Origin: Bacteroidetes bacterium UBA1947
GTDB taxonomy: Bacteria; Bacteroidota; Bacteroidia; Chitinophagales; Chitinophagaceae
DNA length: 64,000 bases
Direction of reading: 5' to 3'
Assembly: GCA_002336915.1 (NCBI GenBank)
Contig: DDET01000026.1
Coordinates: forward strand, 102,925-166,924
Under the pieces are notes generated by a model. It worked only from the letters and a program-made list of their open reading frames with translations. It was not told the origin of the DNA and did no database searches. Every line of letters begins with the position of its first letter. The first letter of the stretch is position 1. The translations under genes and the position numbers were made by a program. Shown here piece by piece: positions 26,310-34,782 of this stretch.

Positions 26310-27134
26310 ATGAGCGACCACGTTAGAAAGCAACATTATGTGCCGCGGTTTTTATTAACTCATTTCGCTAATGAGAATAACCTCATTTGGTTTTATGATA
26401 AGCAGTGGAAAAAAATAGCACAAAAAGGCATTGGTGGTGTAGCGTTTGAGGAACATTTTTATGATAAAGAGCCAGGGCAAAAAGAGGGAAGCTTGGAATA
26501 CGTTTATCAACGAGCCGAAACTGCCGTTGCACCAATTATACAAAAAATAATAGACGCTCGAACGCTGGCAAGTACAACGCTTGACGAGAAAATAGCATTA
26601 GCCATGTTTATCGTTTTCCAGTTAAATAGGACTAAAACAGCTTTAAAAAGAACAGAAGATTTTCAAAAACAATTTTGGCAGCCCATAAAGGAGTTTGTAG
26701 AAGCAACAGGGGGCAAACTTGATTCGGAACCGGGCTCTGCAAAAGACTTGTGGCTTGATGGCATAAATAATGCCGAAAGCTATACCGAGATCATACTAAA
26801 AAAAGGCTAGAGTTTAGCAGCATCAGACGGGGAATTTTACACATCTGACCACCCGGTGGTTAAGTCCAACTACAAGAATAGAGAGTTAAGTGGTATTCGA
26901 GGCATATTAGGGTTAGATTCAGACGGTATTGAAATATATTTCCCCTTGACGCCGTCATTACTGTTATGTATACGGTGTGAGAAGTCTTATGTAGTGCCTG
27001 ACGAAGATGTAACCCGATATAAACCTGAAAATGTTGAGTATGTAAATCACCTGCAAGTGCGGCAATCTGATAAATTTGTATTTGCTGCTAACGGCGAGTT
27101 TACGTTAGTGGAGGATATGATGAAAGAGCAGTAG
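26310..27134 (+). pseudogene. DUF4238 protein interrupted by an amber codon
   Basis: The N-terminal part (RKQHYVPRFLLTHFANENNLIWFYDK) is the characteristic start of DUF4238. The frame continues without shift past a TAG at 26808 into SLAASDGEFYTSDHPVV, which is the conserved TSDxPV segment of the same family. The residue expected at the stop is Trp, so TGG to TAG is the simplest change. Combined length would be 274 codons, normal for the family. Members occur in accessory regions, sometimes near defence genes; function unknown. It is either a nonsense pseudogene or a sequence error. Confidence 0.7.
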
Positions 27135-27170
27135 AAGCATTTTGTATAATTCATAGTGCTATTCGTAAAT

Positions 27171-27214
27171 GCCTGACTGTGATCACAGGTAATGCAGGTT
27201 CGATCCCGGGCAAA
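27171..27214 (+). other. Degenerate tRNA-like remnant
   Basis: CCTGACTGTGATCACAGG (27172-27189) followed by GCAGGTTCGATCCCGGGC looks like an anticodon arm (GTG, His-like) and a T-arm with the GTTCGATC loop. However, the stems contain mismatches and no acceptor stem or 5' half is present. It could mark the right boundary of the accessory block. Weak evidence. Confidence 0.3.
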
Positions 27215-27281
27215 TGAAAGTAATTCAAATTAGTAAAGTGTGTAATTACGTGCCGGTTGATGACATTAAGCATAAATCTCT

Positions 27282-27316
27282 GTAGCCCAGCCTATTAGGC
27301 TGGGCTACTTTCTTTT
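27282..27316 (+). terminator. Strong Rho-independent terminator
   Basis: GTAGCCCAGCC-TATTA-GGCTGGGCTAC followed by TTTCTTTT. An 11-bp perfect stem that insulates the nitric-oxide cluster from the accessory genes to its left. Confidence 0.85.
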
Positions 27317-27480
27317 GTTTATTGGAAGCAAACGTTATGTATAAATTCTTTAAAACAGTGGTAGATATATGGCATACAAAATATTCACCTGTTTCAATTT
27401 GCTTAGCAAGGATGCTTTTATTTAAGATGAAGATACATATCTTCTCTTCGTTGAAATAATAGCTTGGAGACATAGGCAAA

Positions 27481-27508
27481 AAATAAAAGACTAAAATGTC
27501 TTTTATTT
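27481..27508. promoter_or_regulatory. 28-bp palindromic operator ahead of the Rrf2 regulator
   Basis: AAATAAAAGAC-TAAAAT-GTCTTTTATTT is a perfect 11-bp inverted repeat, 38 bases before the rrf2 start. It overlaps the -33 region of the promoter whose -7 element is at 27522. This is the arrangement of autorepression by an NsrR-like Rrf2 protein. Confidence 0.75.
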
Positions 27509-27521
27509 GAAAATATGTTTT

Positions 27522-27529
27522 TAACTTTG
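27522..27529 (+). promoter_or_regulatory. Bacteroidota -7 promoter element (TAACTTTG)
   Basis: TAACTTTG matches the TAnnTTTG consensus of the Bacteroidota primary sigma factor. A TTTT/TTTG-like -33 element lies upstream inside the palindrome. It would drive the rrf2 gene and possibly the whole cluster. Confidence 0.6.
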
Positions 27530-27546
27530 TCTTGTAAAAGGAATGA

Positions 27547-27978
27547 ATGTTCTCAAAGACCTGTGAATACGCCATTCGTGCCATGATCTTCATCGCACAG
27601 AAATCAAAAGATGGCAATAAGGTTGGAATCAAAGAGATAGCCAAAGGGATTGATTCCCCCGAACATTTTATTGCCAAAATTCTACAGGATCTAGGCAGAA
27701 GAAGTCTATTACGGTCGTTGAAAGGACCGAACGGTGGTTTTTACCTGGATAAAGAAGCACTTGAATGTTCCCTGGCTGATATCGTAAAGGTTGTGGATGG
27801 CGATAAGCTTTTTACAGGATGCGGATTAGGACTGAAGCAATGCTCTGAGACACATCCGTGTCCGATACATCATGAGTTTAAATCAGTAAGAAAGAATGTA
27901 CAAACCCTGCTGGAAAAAGCAAAGTTGGGCGAGTTTACGGAGGAATTGGAAAAGAGCTTGATCTTCCTAAAAAGATAG
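27547..27978 (+). CDS. Rrf2-family regulator, NsrR-like, with three-cysteine cluster
   Basis: A 143-residue winged-helix protein beginning MFSKTCEYAIRAMIFIAQ, the canonical Rrf2 start. The recognition helix follows (HFIAKILQDLGRRSLLRSLKGPNGGF). Cys92, Cys99 and Cys105 (GCGLGLKQC, HPC) are spaced as in Fe-S sensing members such as NsrR and IscR. It probably binds a 4Fe-4S or 2Fe-2S cluster and loses repression on nitrosylation. The downstream genes (RIC repair protein, globin, hemerythrin, haem-copper oxidase) fit an NO regulon. Upstream palindrome suggests autoregulation. Confidence 0.85.
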   Translation: MFSKTCEYAIRAMIFIAQKSKDGNKVGIKEIAKGIDSPEHFIAKILQDLGRRSLLRSLKGPNGGFYLDKEALECSLADIVKVVDGDKLFTGCGLGLKQCSETHPCPIHHEFKSVRKNVQTLLEKAKLGEFTEELEKSLIFLKR

Positions 27979-28024
27979 TTTTTTTTGAATAATTAAAAGA
28001 TAAAAAGGTATTAATATCCATTGT

Positions 28025-30190
28025 ATGAAATCAAGTACTTTCATAAAAAGAATCCCACTATTGATCTTAGGCATTTTGCTGAAATCATTAACCGCCGGCG
28101 CGCAACAAATGACACCATCTAATTTTTCTTTTGGTTCCAGGGAAGCTCTTACATGGGTGCTATTTGGATTCCTTCTGGCATTGTTCTTTGCGGCGCTGGT
28201 ATTAAAGCAAAAAGTAAATGATATCCGCGACGGCTACAAAAAGAAAGCAGAAGACGAACAGACAAATGAACTGAAAGAGCATAGTCGCAAGCTGAACAGC
28301 AAACAAATCAGCAAACTTCTGGATTATAAAGAGCGGAACAGACGCAACAAAACTGGCATTTCGGTATTGATATTGCTTTTGACGACAGCGATATCAATAT
28401 TGCCGACAAGTAGTCTGGTGGCTCAAAGTACAGGCAAGCCAAATGCCAGTTCCCTGCTTAGCGAGACAGGAGTCCTCATTACTATAGTTCTGCTGTTGAT
28501 ACCTATACTTGCAGCCATCATCCTGCTGATCGTAAAAGTGGTCAATGCATTGAACCAGACAAAAAACAGGCAAAATCTTGAAATGGCTGAAAAGCTAGCT
28601 AATTACCTGCGTTCCCTCCCCGAAGAAGAAGTCAATACAGAACTCAAAAGACGCAAAGCAGCTCTGGATTATCGCCTTAATCATCAGGAATTGGCCGGTA
28701 CGCAACCGGCAGAAGATGAAAAGGGTTTACTTCAGATCAACAGTCAGCCCGGACTACCTATAGTTGCGCTGAAAAAGAAGGCTCTGCAACGTCCGGGTAT
28801 TGACCCTGAACTATCGCGCCTGATCCTATGGTATTTGGGTTGTGCTACTTTCTGGCTGTTATTTGGTACGACCATTGGTGAATATCTGGGGATCAAATTC
28901 GTAGCTCCCGACGCCGACCATGTAAGCTGGCTGAGCTTTGGACGGTTGCGCCCGGTACATACTAATGCCGTATTCTGGGGCTGGGCATCGCTGGGTATGT
29001 TAGGGTTGGGTTACTATGTTGTCCCACGCGTCAGCAATACGAAGCTGGCCAACATAAACTATGGTTGGTATGCGCTTTGGCTCATTAATGCAGCTGTTAT
29101 TTTAGGTACCATCTGCCTGATGGCCGGTATCAACAATGGCGGTGGTGAATACCGTGAATATATTTGGCCGGTAGCGCTTTTGTTTGCCATCGGTGTTGTA
29201 CTGACGCTCGTCAATTTCCTGCAAACCATTGCACGTCGTACAACCAAAGAAATCTATATCTCTAACTGGTACATTATTGCATCAATTATTTTTGCTATTG
29301 TCATAACCGTCGTAGCTTATGTTCCTTATTGGCAAAATGGCCTCGGCGAAACTATTATACAAGGCTACTATATGCACCAGGGTGTAGGCATGTGGTTTAT
29401 GCTATTTACCCTTGGGATTGTCTACTACTTCCTGCCTCAGCAACTTAATAAGCCCATTTATTCCTATAGCCTGGGAATTCTTGCCTTCTGGACACAGATA
29501 CTTTTTTATACTCTGATCGGCACGCATCACTTCGTGTTTAGCTCCATTCCCTGGTGGTTGCAAACAGTAGCCATTGTAGGCAGCGTAGGTATGGTCATCC
29601 CGGTGATTGCAGGCACAACAAATTTTATTATGACCTTTAAAGGGGCATGGTACAAGATCAAAGACAGTTATACGCTTCCTTTCTTCCTGGTAGGCATCAT
29701 ATTTTATTTTACAGGCTCCATGCAGGGAACGGCGGAAGCCTTTCGCAGCACTAACCTAATCTGGCACTTTACAGACTTCACAGTAGCACACTCGCATCTG
29801 ACCATGTATGGCATCATCTGCTTTTTCCTATGGGCGGGAATCTATGCGATCATACCCCGTATTACCGGCAGGGAAGCTCCGCAGATCACTATCGGAGCGC
29901 ATTTCTGGCTGGCACTCATCGGGTTAATGTTCTACACCATTCCGCTCATGTATGGCAGCACCATGAAAGGATTGTTATGGATGGAAGGCAAACCCTTTAT
30001 TGACGGTGTAGTGTTAATGGCTCCTTACTGGCTGTGGCGAGCTATTGGCGGCAGCCTCATGTGGTTGTCACACCTGTTCTTTGCTTATAACATGTACAAG
30101 ATGATGGCAGGCAGATATATGGTGGATGTACGGGAAACTGCTATTCAAAACCTCGACGATTCAACCAATACTGTTCAACCAATTGCATAA
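28025..30190 (+). CDS. ccoN: CcoN-like haem-copper oxidase subunit I with N-terminal extension
   Basis: A 721-residue integral membrane protein. Residues about 270-700 form the catalytic core of a cbb3-type (C-family) haem-copper oxidase. Visible ligands are a haem b His in RPVHTNAVFWGW, a CuB His in YYMHQGVG, the CuB His pair in IGTHHF and haem histidines in TVAHSHLTMYG. The helix-VII Tyr that crosslinks to CuB appears conserved (LFYTLIGTHH), which favours O2 reduction, although the neighbourhood (RIC, NsrR-like regulator, globin) would suit NO reduction. The first 250 residues are unusual: a signal-like helix, three further TM helices and a charged, helical segment not present in standard CcoN. 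Expected partner is the cytochrome c gene immediately downstream. Confidence 0.8.
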   Translation: MKSSTFIKRIPLLILGILLKSLTAGAQQMTPSNFSFGSREALTWVLFGFLLALFFAALVLKQKVNDIRDGYKKKAEDEQTNELKEHSRKLNSKQISKLLDYKERNRRNKTGISVLILLLTTAISILPTSSLVAQSTGKPNASSLLSETGVLITIVLLLIPILAAIILLIVKVVNALNQTKNRQNLEMAEKLANYLRSLPEEEVNTELKRRKAALDYRLNHQELAGTQPAEDEKGLLQINSQPGLPIVALKKKALQRPGIDPELSRLILWYLGCATFWLLFGTTIGEYLGIKFVAPDADHVSWLSFGRLRPVHTNAVFWGWASLGMLGLGYYVVPRVSNTKLANINYGWYALWLINAAVILGTICLMAGINNGGGEYREYIWPVALLFAIGVVLTLVNFLQTIARRTTKEIYISNWYIIASIIFAIVITVVAYVPYWQNGLGETIIQGYYMHQGVGMWFMLFTLGIVYYFLPQQLNKPIYSYSLGILAFWTQILFYTLIGTHHFVFSSIPWWLQTVAIVGSVGMVIPVIAGTTNFIMTFKGAWYKIKDSYTLPFFLVGIIFYFTGSMQGTAEAFRSTNLIWHFTDFTVAHSHLTMYGIICFFLWAGIYAIIPRITGREAPQITIGAHFWLALIGLMFYTIPLMYGSTMKGLLWMEGKPFIDGVVLMAPYWLWRAIGGSLMWLSHLFFAYNMYKMMAGRYMVDVRETAIQNLDDSTNTVQPIA

Positions 30191-30207
30191 AAACTATTCG
30201 TACAACA

Positions 30208-31209
30208 ATGGAATTATTCGATAATCATAAAAAGCTGTTCGGTACTGCTGCCATCTTCTTTATAGGGCTTACCATTCTGGTGGCTATTATGCCAGCCATT
30301 CGTAACCAGGACAATAACCAGCCACTTCCGGGGGCGGTGGAATTAAGCCCGGACGCAGTAAAAGGCAAGGCCCTGTTCATTGCTAATGGCTGCGTAGCCT
30401 GCCATACTCAACAGGTGCGGAATGTTGATATGGATAAGATGTGGGGGACACGCCCAAGCCTTGCTGCGGACTATGCGGACAATCACCGTACTGATTTTTG
30501 GCGTAATACCGCTACGTTAATGGGTACGGAACGTACAGGCCCTGACTTGACAGACATCGGTAACAGGCAACCAAGTAAGGATTGGAACCTGGTGCACTTA
30601 TATAACCCGCGTATCGTAGTTAAGGAATCCATAATGCCCGCTTATCCCTGGCTATTTATCATAAAAGAGGAACCATCCAAATCAGATATAGTGGTCAATG
30701 TGCCTTCACAATACCTGGATGGAAAGGAAGGTAAGGTAGTCGCTACCAAAGACGCCATGTACCTGATCGCTTACCTGCAATCGCTGAAACAGACCAAGCT
30801 ACCGGATGGAACGGCAGCCCCGGCTTTCCTATATAAGAGAGAAGAAAAAAAAGTTGCCGGTGCAACGGGTTCAGAACCTGATGGTAAAGCGATATTCACT
30901 GCTAACTGCCAGAGCTGTCATCAGGCGAATGGCGAAGGATTGCCCGGAGCTTTTCCTCCTTTAAAAGGCAGCCCGGTTGTGTTAGGGGAGGATCTCGAAA
31001 AGTATGTGGACATCATAATGAATGGGTACGATGCGAGAGCTGAATTTGGCGTGATGCCTCCAGTGGGTACCAATATGCAGTTTACGGAACATGAAGTAGC
31101 CGCATTGATCAATTACGAGCGTAGTAGCTGGGGCAACAACGGCAAGAAAGTAACACCAGATGAGGTGAAAAAGATAATCAATTTTGTAAAACTTAAAGCA
31201 GCCAAGTGA
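30208..31209 (+). CDS. CcoO/CcoP-like membrane-anchored dihaem cytochrome c
   Basis: One N-terminal transmembrane helix (TAAIFFIGLTILVAIMPAI) is followed by a CcoO-like domain with haem c site CVACHTQQ and segments RPSLAADYADNHRTDFW and IMPAYPWL. A second cytochrome c domain has CQSCHQANGEG and a distal Met region (VMPPVG). It fuses the CcoO and CcoP roles, passing electrons from the periplasm to the CcoN-like subunit 18 bases upstream. Length 333 aa. It is a fusion typical of Bacteroidota C-family oxidases. Haem attachment would occur in the periplasm. Confidence 0.85.
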   Translation: MELFDNHKKLFGTAAIFFIGLTILVAIMPAIRNQDNNQPLPGAVELSPDAVKGKALFIANGCVACHTQQVRNVDMDKMWGTRPSLAADYADNHRTDFWRNTATLMGTERTGPDLTDIGNRQPSKDWNLVHLYNPRIVVKESIMPAYPWLFIIKEEPSKSDIVVNVPSQYLDGKEGKVVATKDAMYLIAYLQSLKQTKLPDGTAAPAFLYKREEKKVAGATGSEPDGKAIFTANCQSCHQANGEGLPGAFPPLKGSPVVLGEDLEKYVDIIMNGYDARAEFGVMPPVGTNMQFTEHEVAALINYERSSWGNNGKKVTPDEVKKIINFVKLKAAK

Positions 31210-31469
31210 TGAAAAGAGTATTTCTGATCGCGATCCTAATATGCAATACCCTTTGGGCATTCGCCTGCCCCGTGTGTGAACGCAACCAGCCAAAGATATT
31301 GAAAGGCATTACCCATGGTGCCGGACCTGAAAGCAAATGGGATTACGTGATTGTATGGGTAACGGTAGCCATCGTATTAACGACTCTTTTCTTTTCTGTG
31401 AAATGGCTGATACGCCCCGGTGAAAAATCAGACCGCCATATTAAACGATTCATTCTAAATAACCAGTAA
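31209..31469 (+). CDS. Small membrane protein with CPVC motif, oxidase accessory
   Basis: ATG at 31209 overlaps the cytochrome stop as TGATG. The product (86 aa) has a signal or first TM segment, then ACPVCERNQPK, then a second TM helix (WVTVAIVLTTLFFSVKWLI) and a basic tail. The CxxC close to the membrane could bind metal or reduce haem-site thiols for oxidase assembly. Co-transcribed with the CcoN/CcoO-like genes. Family not recognised. Confidence 0.65.
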   Translation: MKRVFLIAILICNTLWAFACPVCERNQPKILKGITHGAGPESKWDYVIVWVTVAIVLTTLFFSVKWLIRPGEKSDRHIKRFILNNQ

Positions 31470-31470
31470 G

Positions 31471-31878
31471 ATGAGTGATAAAAGCACCATATTTATTTTT
31501 ATAGACGAAGACGCAAAGCCTATTGCCGAGTTGCAGTCACCAGTGAGCTTTGAACTGGATACCCGTAAACTTACGGACGGGGAACATGTATTAAAGATCG
31601 TCAGCAAAGACCCGACAGGTAAAGAGGGTATACGCAAAATACCATTTATTGTGCGCAACGGCCCGGCTATAGCCATTGAGGGGATGAAGGAAAATGCTGT
31701 CGTGGATGGTGTGTTACCCTTAATGATCAACGCTTACGGTAAAGGTGATCAGAAGTCATTTCTGATCGAAGGGAGTGAAACACCGCAAAGTATTCCATGG
31801 TGGGTCTGGACATTAATCATTGGTTTTGCCGGATGGGCCTTATTTTATCTGTTTCGCTATTTTTCAATAGGACAATAA
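31471..31878 (+). CDS. Ig-like domain protein with C-terminal membrane anchor
   Basis: 135 residues. An N-terminal beta-rich domain (DEDAKPIAELQSPVSFELDT, KLTDGEHVLKIVSKD) resembles the Ig-like fold used by FixH/CcoG-type oxidase accessories. One C-terminal TM helix follows (WWVWTLIIGFAGWALFYLF). It starts one base after the preceding stop and sits in the oxidase operon. A role in assembly or stability of the oxidase is plausible; no family is certain. Confidence 0.6.
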   Translation: MSDKSTIFIFIDEDAKPIAELQSPVSFELDTRKLTDGEHVLKIVSKDPTGKEGIRKIPFIVRNGPAIAIEGMKENAVVDGVLPLMINAYGKGDQKSFLIEGSETPQSIPWWVWTLIIGFAGWALFYLFRYFSIGQ

Positions 31879-31887
31879 GAGAGATGT

Positions 31888-32283
31888 ATGAGTGGTAAAA
31901 AGGACATAATAACGATGGAAGATATTCAGCTCCTCGTGAATACGTTTTATGAAAAGATCAGGTTTGACCTGCTATTGGGTGGCATATTTAATGGTATCAT
32001 CAAAGACCGATGGCCAGAGCATCTGGAAAAAATGTACCGCTTCTGGCAGACGGTGCTTTTAGGAGAGCACACCTATTACGGTTCGCCTTTTCCGCCACAT
32101 GCGCAACTCCCGGTGGAACAAAAACATTTTGATGCCTGGCTAAAGCTATGGTATGAAACCATTGATAGTCAGTTTGAGGGTACAAAAGCAGATGAAGCGA
32201 AATGGCGCGGAGATAAGATGGCTGTCATGTTCCTCTCTAAAATCGAGTATTACCGTAATAACTCAGCAACGCCATTATTATGA
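31888..32283 (+). CDS. Group III truncated haemoglobin
   Basis: A 131-residue 2-on-2 globin. The FYEKIRFDLLLGGIFNGII, WPEHLEKMYRFWQTVLLG and HTYYGSPFPPHAQLPV segments are characteristic of group III, and the proximal His lies in EQKHFDAWLKLWYET. It would bind O2 or NO in the cytoplasm. In this NO-stress cluster, NO dioxygenation or scavenging is the likely job. The stop codon overlaps the next gene's start by a few bases (TTATTATGAAAAC). Confidence 0.85.
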   Translation: MSGKKDIITMEDIQLLVNTFYEKIRFDLLLGGIFNGIIKDRWPEHLEKMYRFWQTVLLGEHTYYGSPFPPHAQLPVEQKHFDAWLKLWYETIDSQFEGTKADEAKWRGDKMAVMFLSKIEYYRNNSATPLL

Positions 32284-32720
32284 AAACTACAGTACAACAG
32301 CCTGTTGCAATAGCTTGCCTGTTCACATGGACAGGATTTGTATGTGCCATCAGTTTTATGGAGGCCTGGCTGAAATTCCGTGCGCCAGGTGTTACATTGC
32401 CCATTGGCCTGGGTATTGGCAAGTTGGTATTCGGCGCACTAAATAAAGTGGAATGGGTGTTTGCAGTGGTAGTATCTGTGAGTGCAGTAATATATGGCAA
32501 GTCTCTATTTACTGTACCCAATATTTCACTTTTTGTTATTGTAGCGATCCTTGTTGTACAAACTGCATGGTTATTGCCGGCATTGGATGCACGCGCAGAA
32601 TTGCATATTCAAAATAAGCTTGTTGCGCCTTCCAACCTGCATTTCTGGTTCGTTGGCGGAGAACTCGTCAAAGTAGTGGGCCTTTTTATCACGGCAGTAT
32701 CACTTTTTAATAATCATTAA
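32280..32720 (+). CDS. Four-helix membrane protein of the NO cluster
   Basis: 146 residues with four hydrophobic segments (AIACLFTWTGFVCAISF, GIGKLVFGALNKVEWVFAVV, SLFVIVAILVVQTAWLL and FVGGELVKVVGLFITAVSL). There is a His/Asn-bearing loop (LHIQNKLVAPSNLHFW). The ATG overlaps the globin stop. It belongs to a common but uncharacterised family of Bacteroidota inner-membrane proteins adjacent to oxidases; haem binding is possible. Function unknown. Confidence 0.65.
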   Translation: MKTTVQQPVAIACLFTWTGFVCAISFMEAWLKFRAPGVTLPIGLGIGKLVFGALNKVEWVFAVVVSVSAVIYGKSLFTVPNISLFVIVAILVVQTAWLLPALDARAELHIQNKLVAPSNLHFWFVGGELVKVVGLFITAVSLFNNH

Positions 32721-32721
32721 T

Positions 32722-33651
32722 ATGGAACAGGAACAGATCATTGAAGCCATTAACAAAAAATACAAGGAGTTCGGTGAAAATCCCGATACCTATTTGAAGG
32801 GATTATTGCAGGCAAAGCCTATCAATTATTGGGATTATGTGCAAGTGGATACTTTATTATCCTTGCAAAAACCGCGTACCAATTTCGCAGATGAAGAGAT
32901 ATTCATTATGTATCACCAGGTGACCGAACTGCTGCTGAAATTAATGATCCATGAGATAAAACAAGTCGTTTACAAGAAGGATATTACCGAGACATTTCTG
33001 ATTGGCAAGATCAGCCGCATGAACCGTTATACAAAAATGCTGATTACATCCTTTGACGTGATGAGAGAAGGCATGGATTATGAGGACTATAATACATTCC
33101 GAGCTACGCTGGCACCTGCAAGCGGATTCCAGAGTGCGCAATTCCGGCTTGTGGAAATCTATTGCACCCGAATAAGCAACCTGATCAATGAACAAGGCAA
33201 AAAACGGTTATCTGCTGAGCCAAACATGGAAGAATATTTTGAACATATCTATTGGAAAGATGCGGGTCTGAAACGTGAAACAGGAGAAAAGACCCTGACC
33301 CTTCGCCAGTTTGAGGAAAAGTATGAAGATAGGTTTGTGGCCCTGGCGAAGAAGGTCAGGGGAAAAACGATCGAGGAAATTGTAAATAGCATGGACAAGC
33401 CCTCTACGGCATTGCTGGATATACTCCGTGAATTTGATAGGTTGTATAACATTGAATGGCCTTTGGTGCATCTGAACACCGCAAAACATTACCTGGATAG
33501 TAAAGGTGAGAATAAGGCTGCTACAGGAGGGTCGGAATGGAAGAAATACCTGCATCCGCAATTCCAGCAACGTAAATTTTTCCCATTGTTATGGAAAGAA
33601 GAAGCGCTAAGTATTTGGGGGACAGAAAATGTGACTACAATCCAACATTAA
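32722..33651 (+). CDS. kynA: Tryptophan 2,3-dioxygenase-family haem protein
   Basis: Residues 35-75 (YVQVDTLLSLQKPRTN, EEIFIMYHQVTELLLKLMIHEI) are the signature of tryptophan 2,3-dioxygenase, including the distal-side His of the YHQVTE motif. RYTKMLITSFDVM and the LAPASGFQSAQFR loop that binds substrate follow. At 309 aa it matches the family length. It uses haem b to open the indole ring of Trp to N-formylkynurenine. No other kynurenine-pathway gene lies nearby. Its place inside an NO/oxygen cluster, one base after the membrane protein gene, hints at a stress-linked role of a haem dioxygenase. Confidence 0.85.
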   Translation: MEQEQIIEAINKKYKEFGENPDTYLKGLLQAKPINYWDYVQVDTLLSLQKPRTNFADEEIFIMYHQVTELLLKLMIHEIKQVVYKKDITETFLIGKISRMNRYTKMLITSFDVMREGMDYEDYNTFRATLAPASGFQSAQFRLVEIYCTRISNLINEQGKKRLSAEPNMEEYFEHIYWKDAGLKRETGEKTLTLRQFEEKYEDRFVALAKKVRGKTIEEIVNSMDKPSTALLDILREFDRLYNIEWPLVHLNTAKHYLDSKGENKAATGGSEWKKYLHPQFQQRKFFPLLWKEEALSIWGTENVTTIQH

Positions 33652-33665
33652 AAAATTAGAATCAA

Positions 33666-34397
33666 ATGAACATTAATAAAGAAAGTATTATAGCAAATGT
33701 GGTTGCGGAAGATTACCGCACTGCGGGTATCTTTGAACAGGCAGGCATTGATTTCTGCTGTAATGGTAACCGGAGTATTGAAACAGCCTGCAATGAACAG
33801 AAGATAGAAATAAAAGAACTGATAAGCCTTTTACAACAAACGGCGGATGCTACTCCCGGTAAAGAAGGTGCTGTCATTGATTATAAATCATGGCCTTTAG
33901 ACCTGCTGGCTGACTTTATAGAGAAAAAACACCACCGGTACGTGACCGCACAGATACCGGTCATACAAGCCTTTCTTGAAAAGATCGTTCGGGTACACGG
34001 TGAAGGACATCCCGAACTGGCAGAGATCAAAGTACTTTTTGATGCTTGTGCCGGAGAACTGACCGCCCACATGAAGAAAGAAGAATTGATGTTGTTTCCT
34101 TTCATCCGCAAAATGGTGCAGGCTAAACTGGCAGGCAATAAAGATGTTGCGGCACCTTTTGGCACTGTACAGAACCCTATACGCATGATGATGCATGAGC
34201 ATGACACTGAAGGATCACGTTTCCGTAAGATCAAAGAGCTGAGCAATCATTATAATACGCCGGCAGGTGGTTGCAATACCTATAAGGCTGCTTATGCTGC
34301 CTTACAGGCATTTGAAGACGATCTGCATCTGCACATTCACCTGGAGAATAATATCCTGTTTCCCCAATCCATTGAGCTGGAACACTCTTTTGCTTAG
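33666..34397 (+). CDS. ric: RIC/ScdA/YtfE di-iron protein for iron-sulfur cluster repair
   Basis: The N-terminal ScdA domain has the GIDFCCNGNRSIETAC motif (Cys pair plus distal Cys). It is followed by a hemerythrin-like four-helix bundle with iron-ligand histidines in KKHHRYV, HGEGHPEL, LTAHMKKEELMLFPF, MMHEHDTEG and LHLHIHLENNILFP. RIC proteins repair Fe-S clusters damaged by NO or oxidants and are classic NsrR targets. 243 aa is the usual size. The gene lies 15 bases after the dioxygenase. Confidence 0.9.
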   Translation: MNINKESIIANVVAEDYRTAGIFEQAGIDFCCNGNRSIETACNEQKIEIKELISLLQQTADATPGKEGAVIDYKSWPLDLLADFIEKKHHRYVTAQIPVIQAFLEKIVRVHGEGHPELAEIKVLFDACAGELTAHMKKEELMLFPFIRKMVQAKLAGNKDVAAPFGTVQNPIRMMMHEHDTEGSRFRKIKELSNHYNTPAGGCNTYKAAYAALQAFEDDLHLHIHLENNILFPQSIELEHSFA

Positions 34398-34438
34398 CGG
34401 TTATTGGTAAATTTGGGGTATGTCTAATACATTTTATT

Positions 34439-34771
34439 ATGAATAACAACCAACAAACGCAATACAGCTATGATACGCTTAGTGAAGCGGTGAATGATCT
34501 TATCAAAAGAGGCTACACAACCGATTTTCTGTTGCAGGAGGAAAAGGAGTGCCTGTTTTGTAAGAACAATTCCTTAGAGCTATCCCCTGAGGATTTTACA
34601 ATTGACGAAGTATATCGCTTCGAAGGTATGAGCGATCCCGCAGATGAAAGTATTGTATTTGCAATCGCTTCAACAAAACAGGATGTAAAGGGACTGGTCA
34701 TTAACAGTTTTGGAGCGGACTTTGGTTACCGTTCCTCGAAGCTGGTGGAGCATCTCCGTAAACACGTTTAA
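34439..34771 (+). CDS. Conserved Bacteroidota small protein (often labelled phosphoribosylpyrophosphate synthetase)
   Basis: 110 residues with YDTLSEAVNDLIKRGYTTDF and IDEVYRFEGMSDPADESIVFAI. These features are shared by a small Bacteroidota family frequently misnamed in databases. There is no PRPP-binding loop, so the common name is not supported. A C-terminal LVINSFGADFGYRSSKL strand-turn completes the fold. It is encoded between the RIC protein and the hemerythrin; function unknown. Confidence 0.65.
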   Translation: MNNNQQTQYSYDTLSEAVNDLIKRGYTTDFLLQEEKECLFCKNNSLELSPEDFTIDEVYRFEGMSDPADESIVFAIASTKQDVKGLVINSFGADFGYRSSKLVEHLRKHV

Positions 34772-34782
34772 CAAAAAGAGCA

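Noticed and set aside
27246..27677. 143-residue minus-strand ORF over the Rrf2 promoter
   Set aside because: It covers the palindrome, the promoter and the start of a clear Rrf2 gene on the other strand, so it is a shadow frame.
34439..34771. Phosphoribosylpyrophosphate synthetase
   Set aside because: This common database label lacks any PRPP-loop support in the 110-residue sequence.
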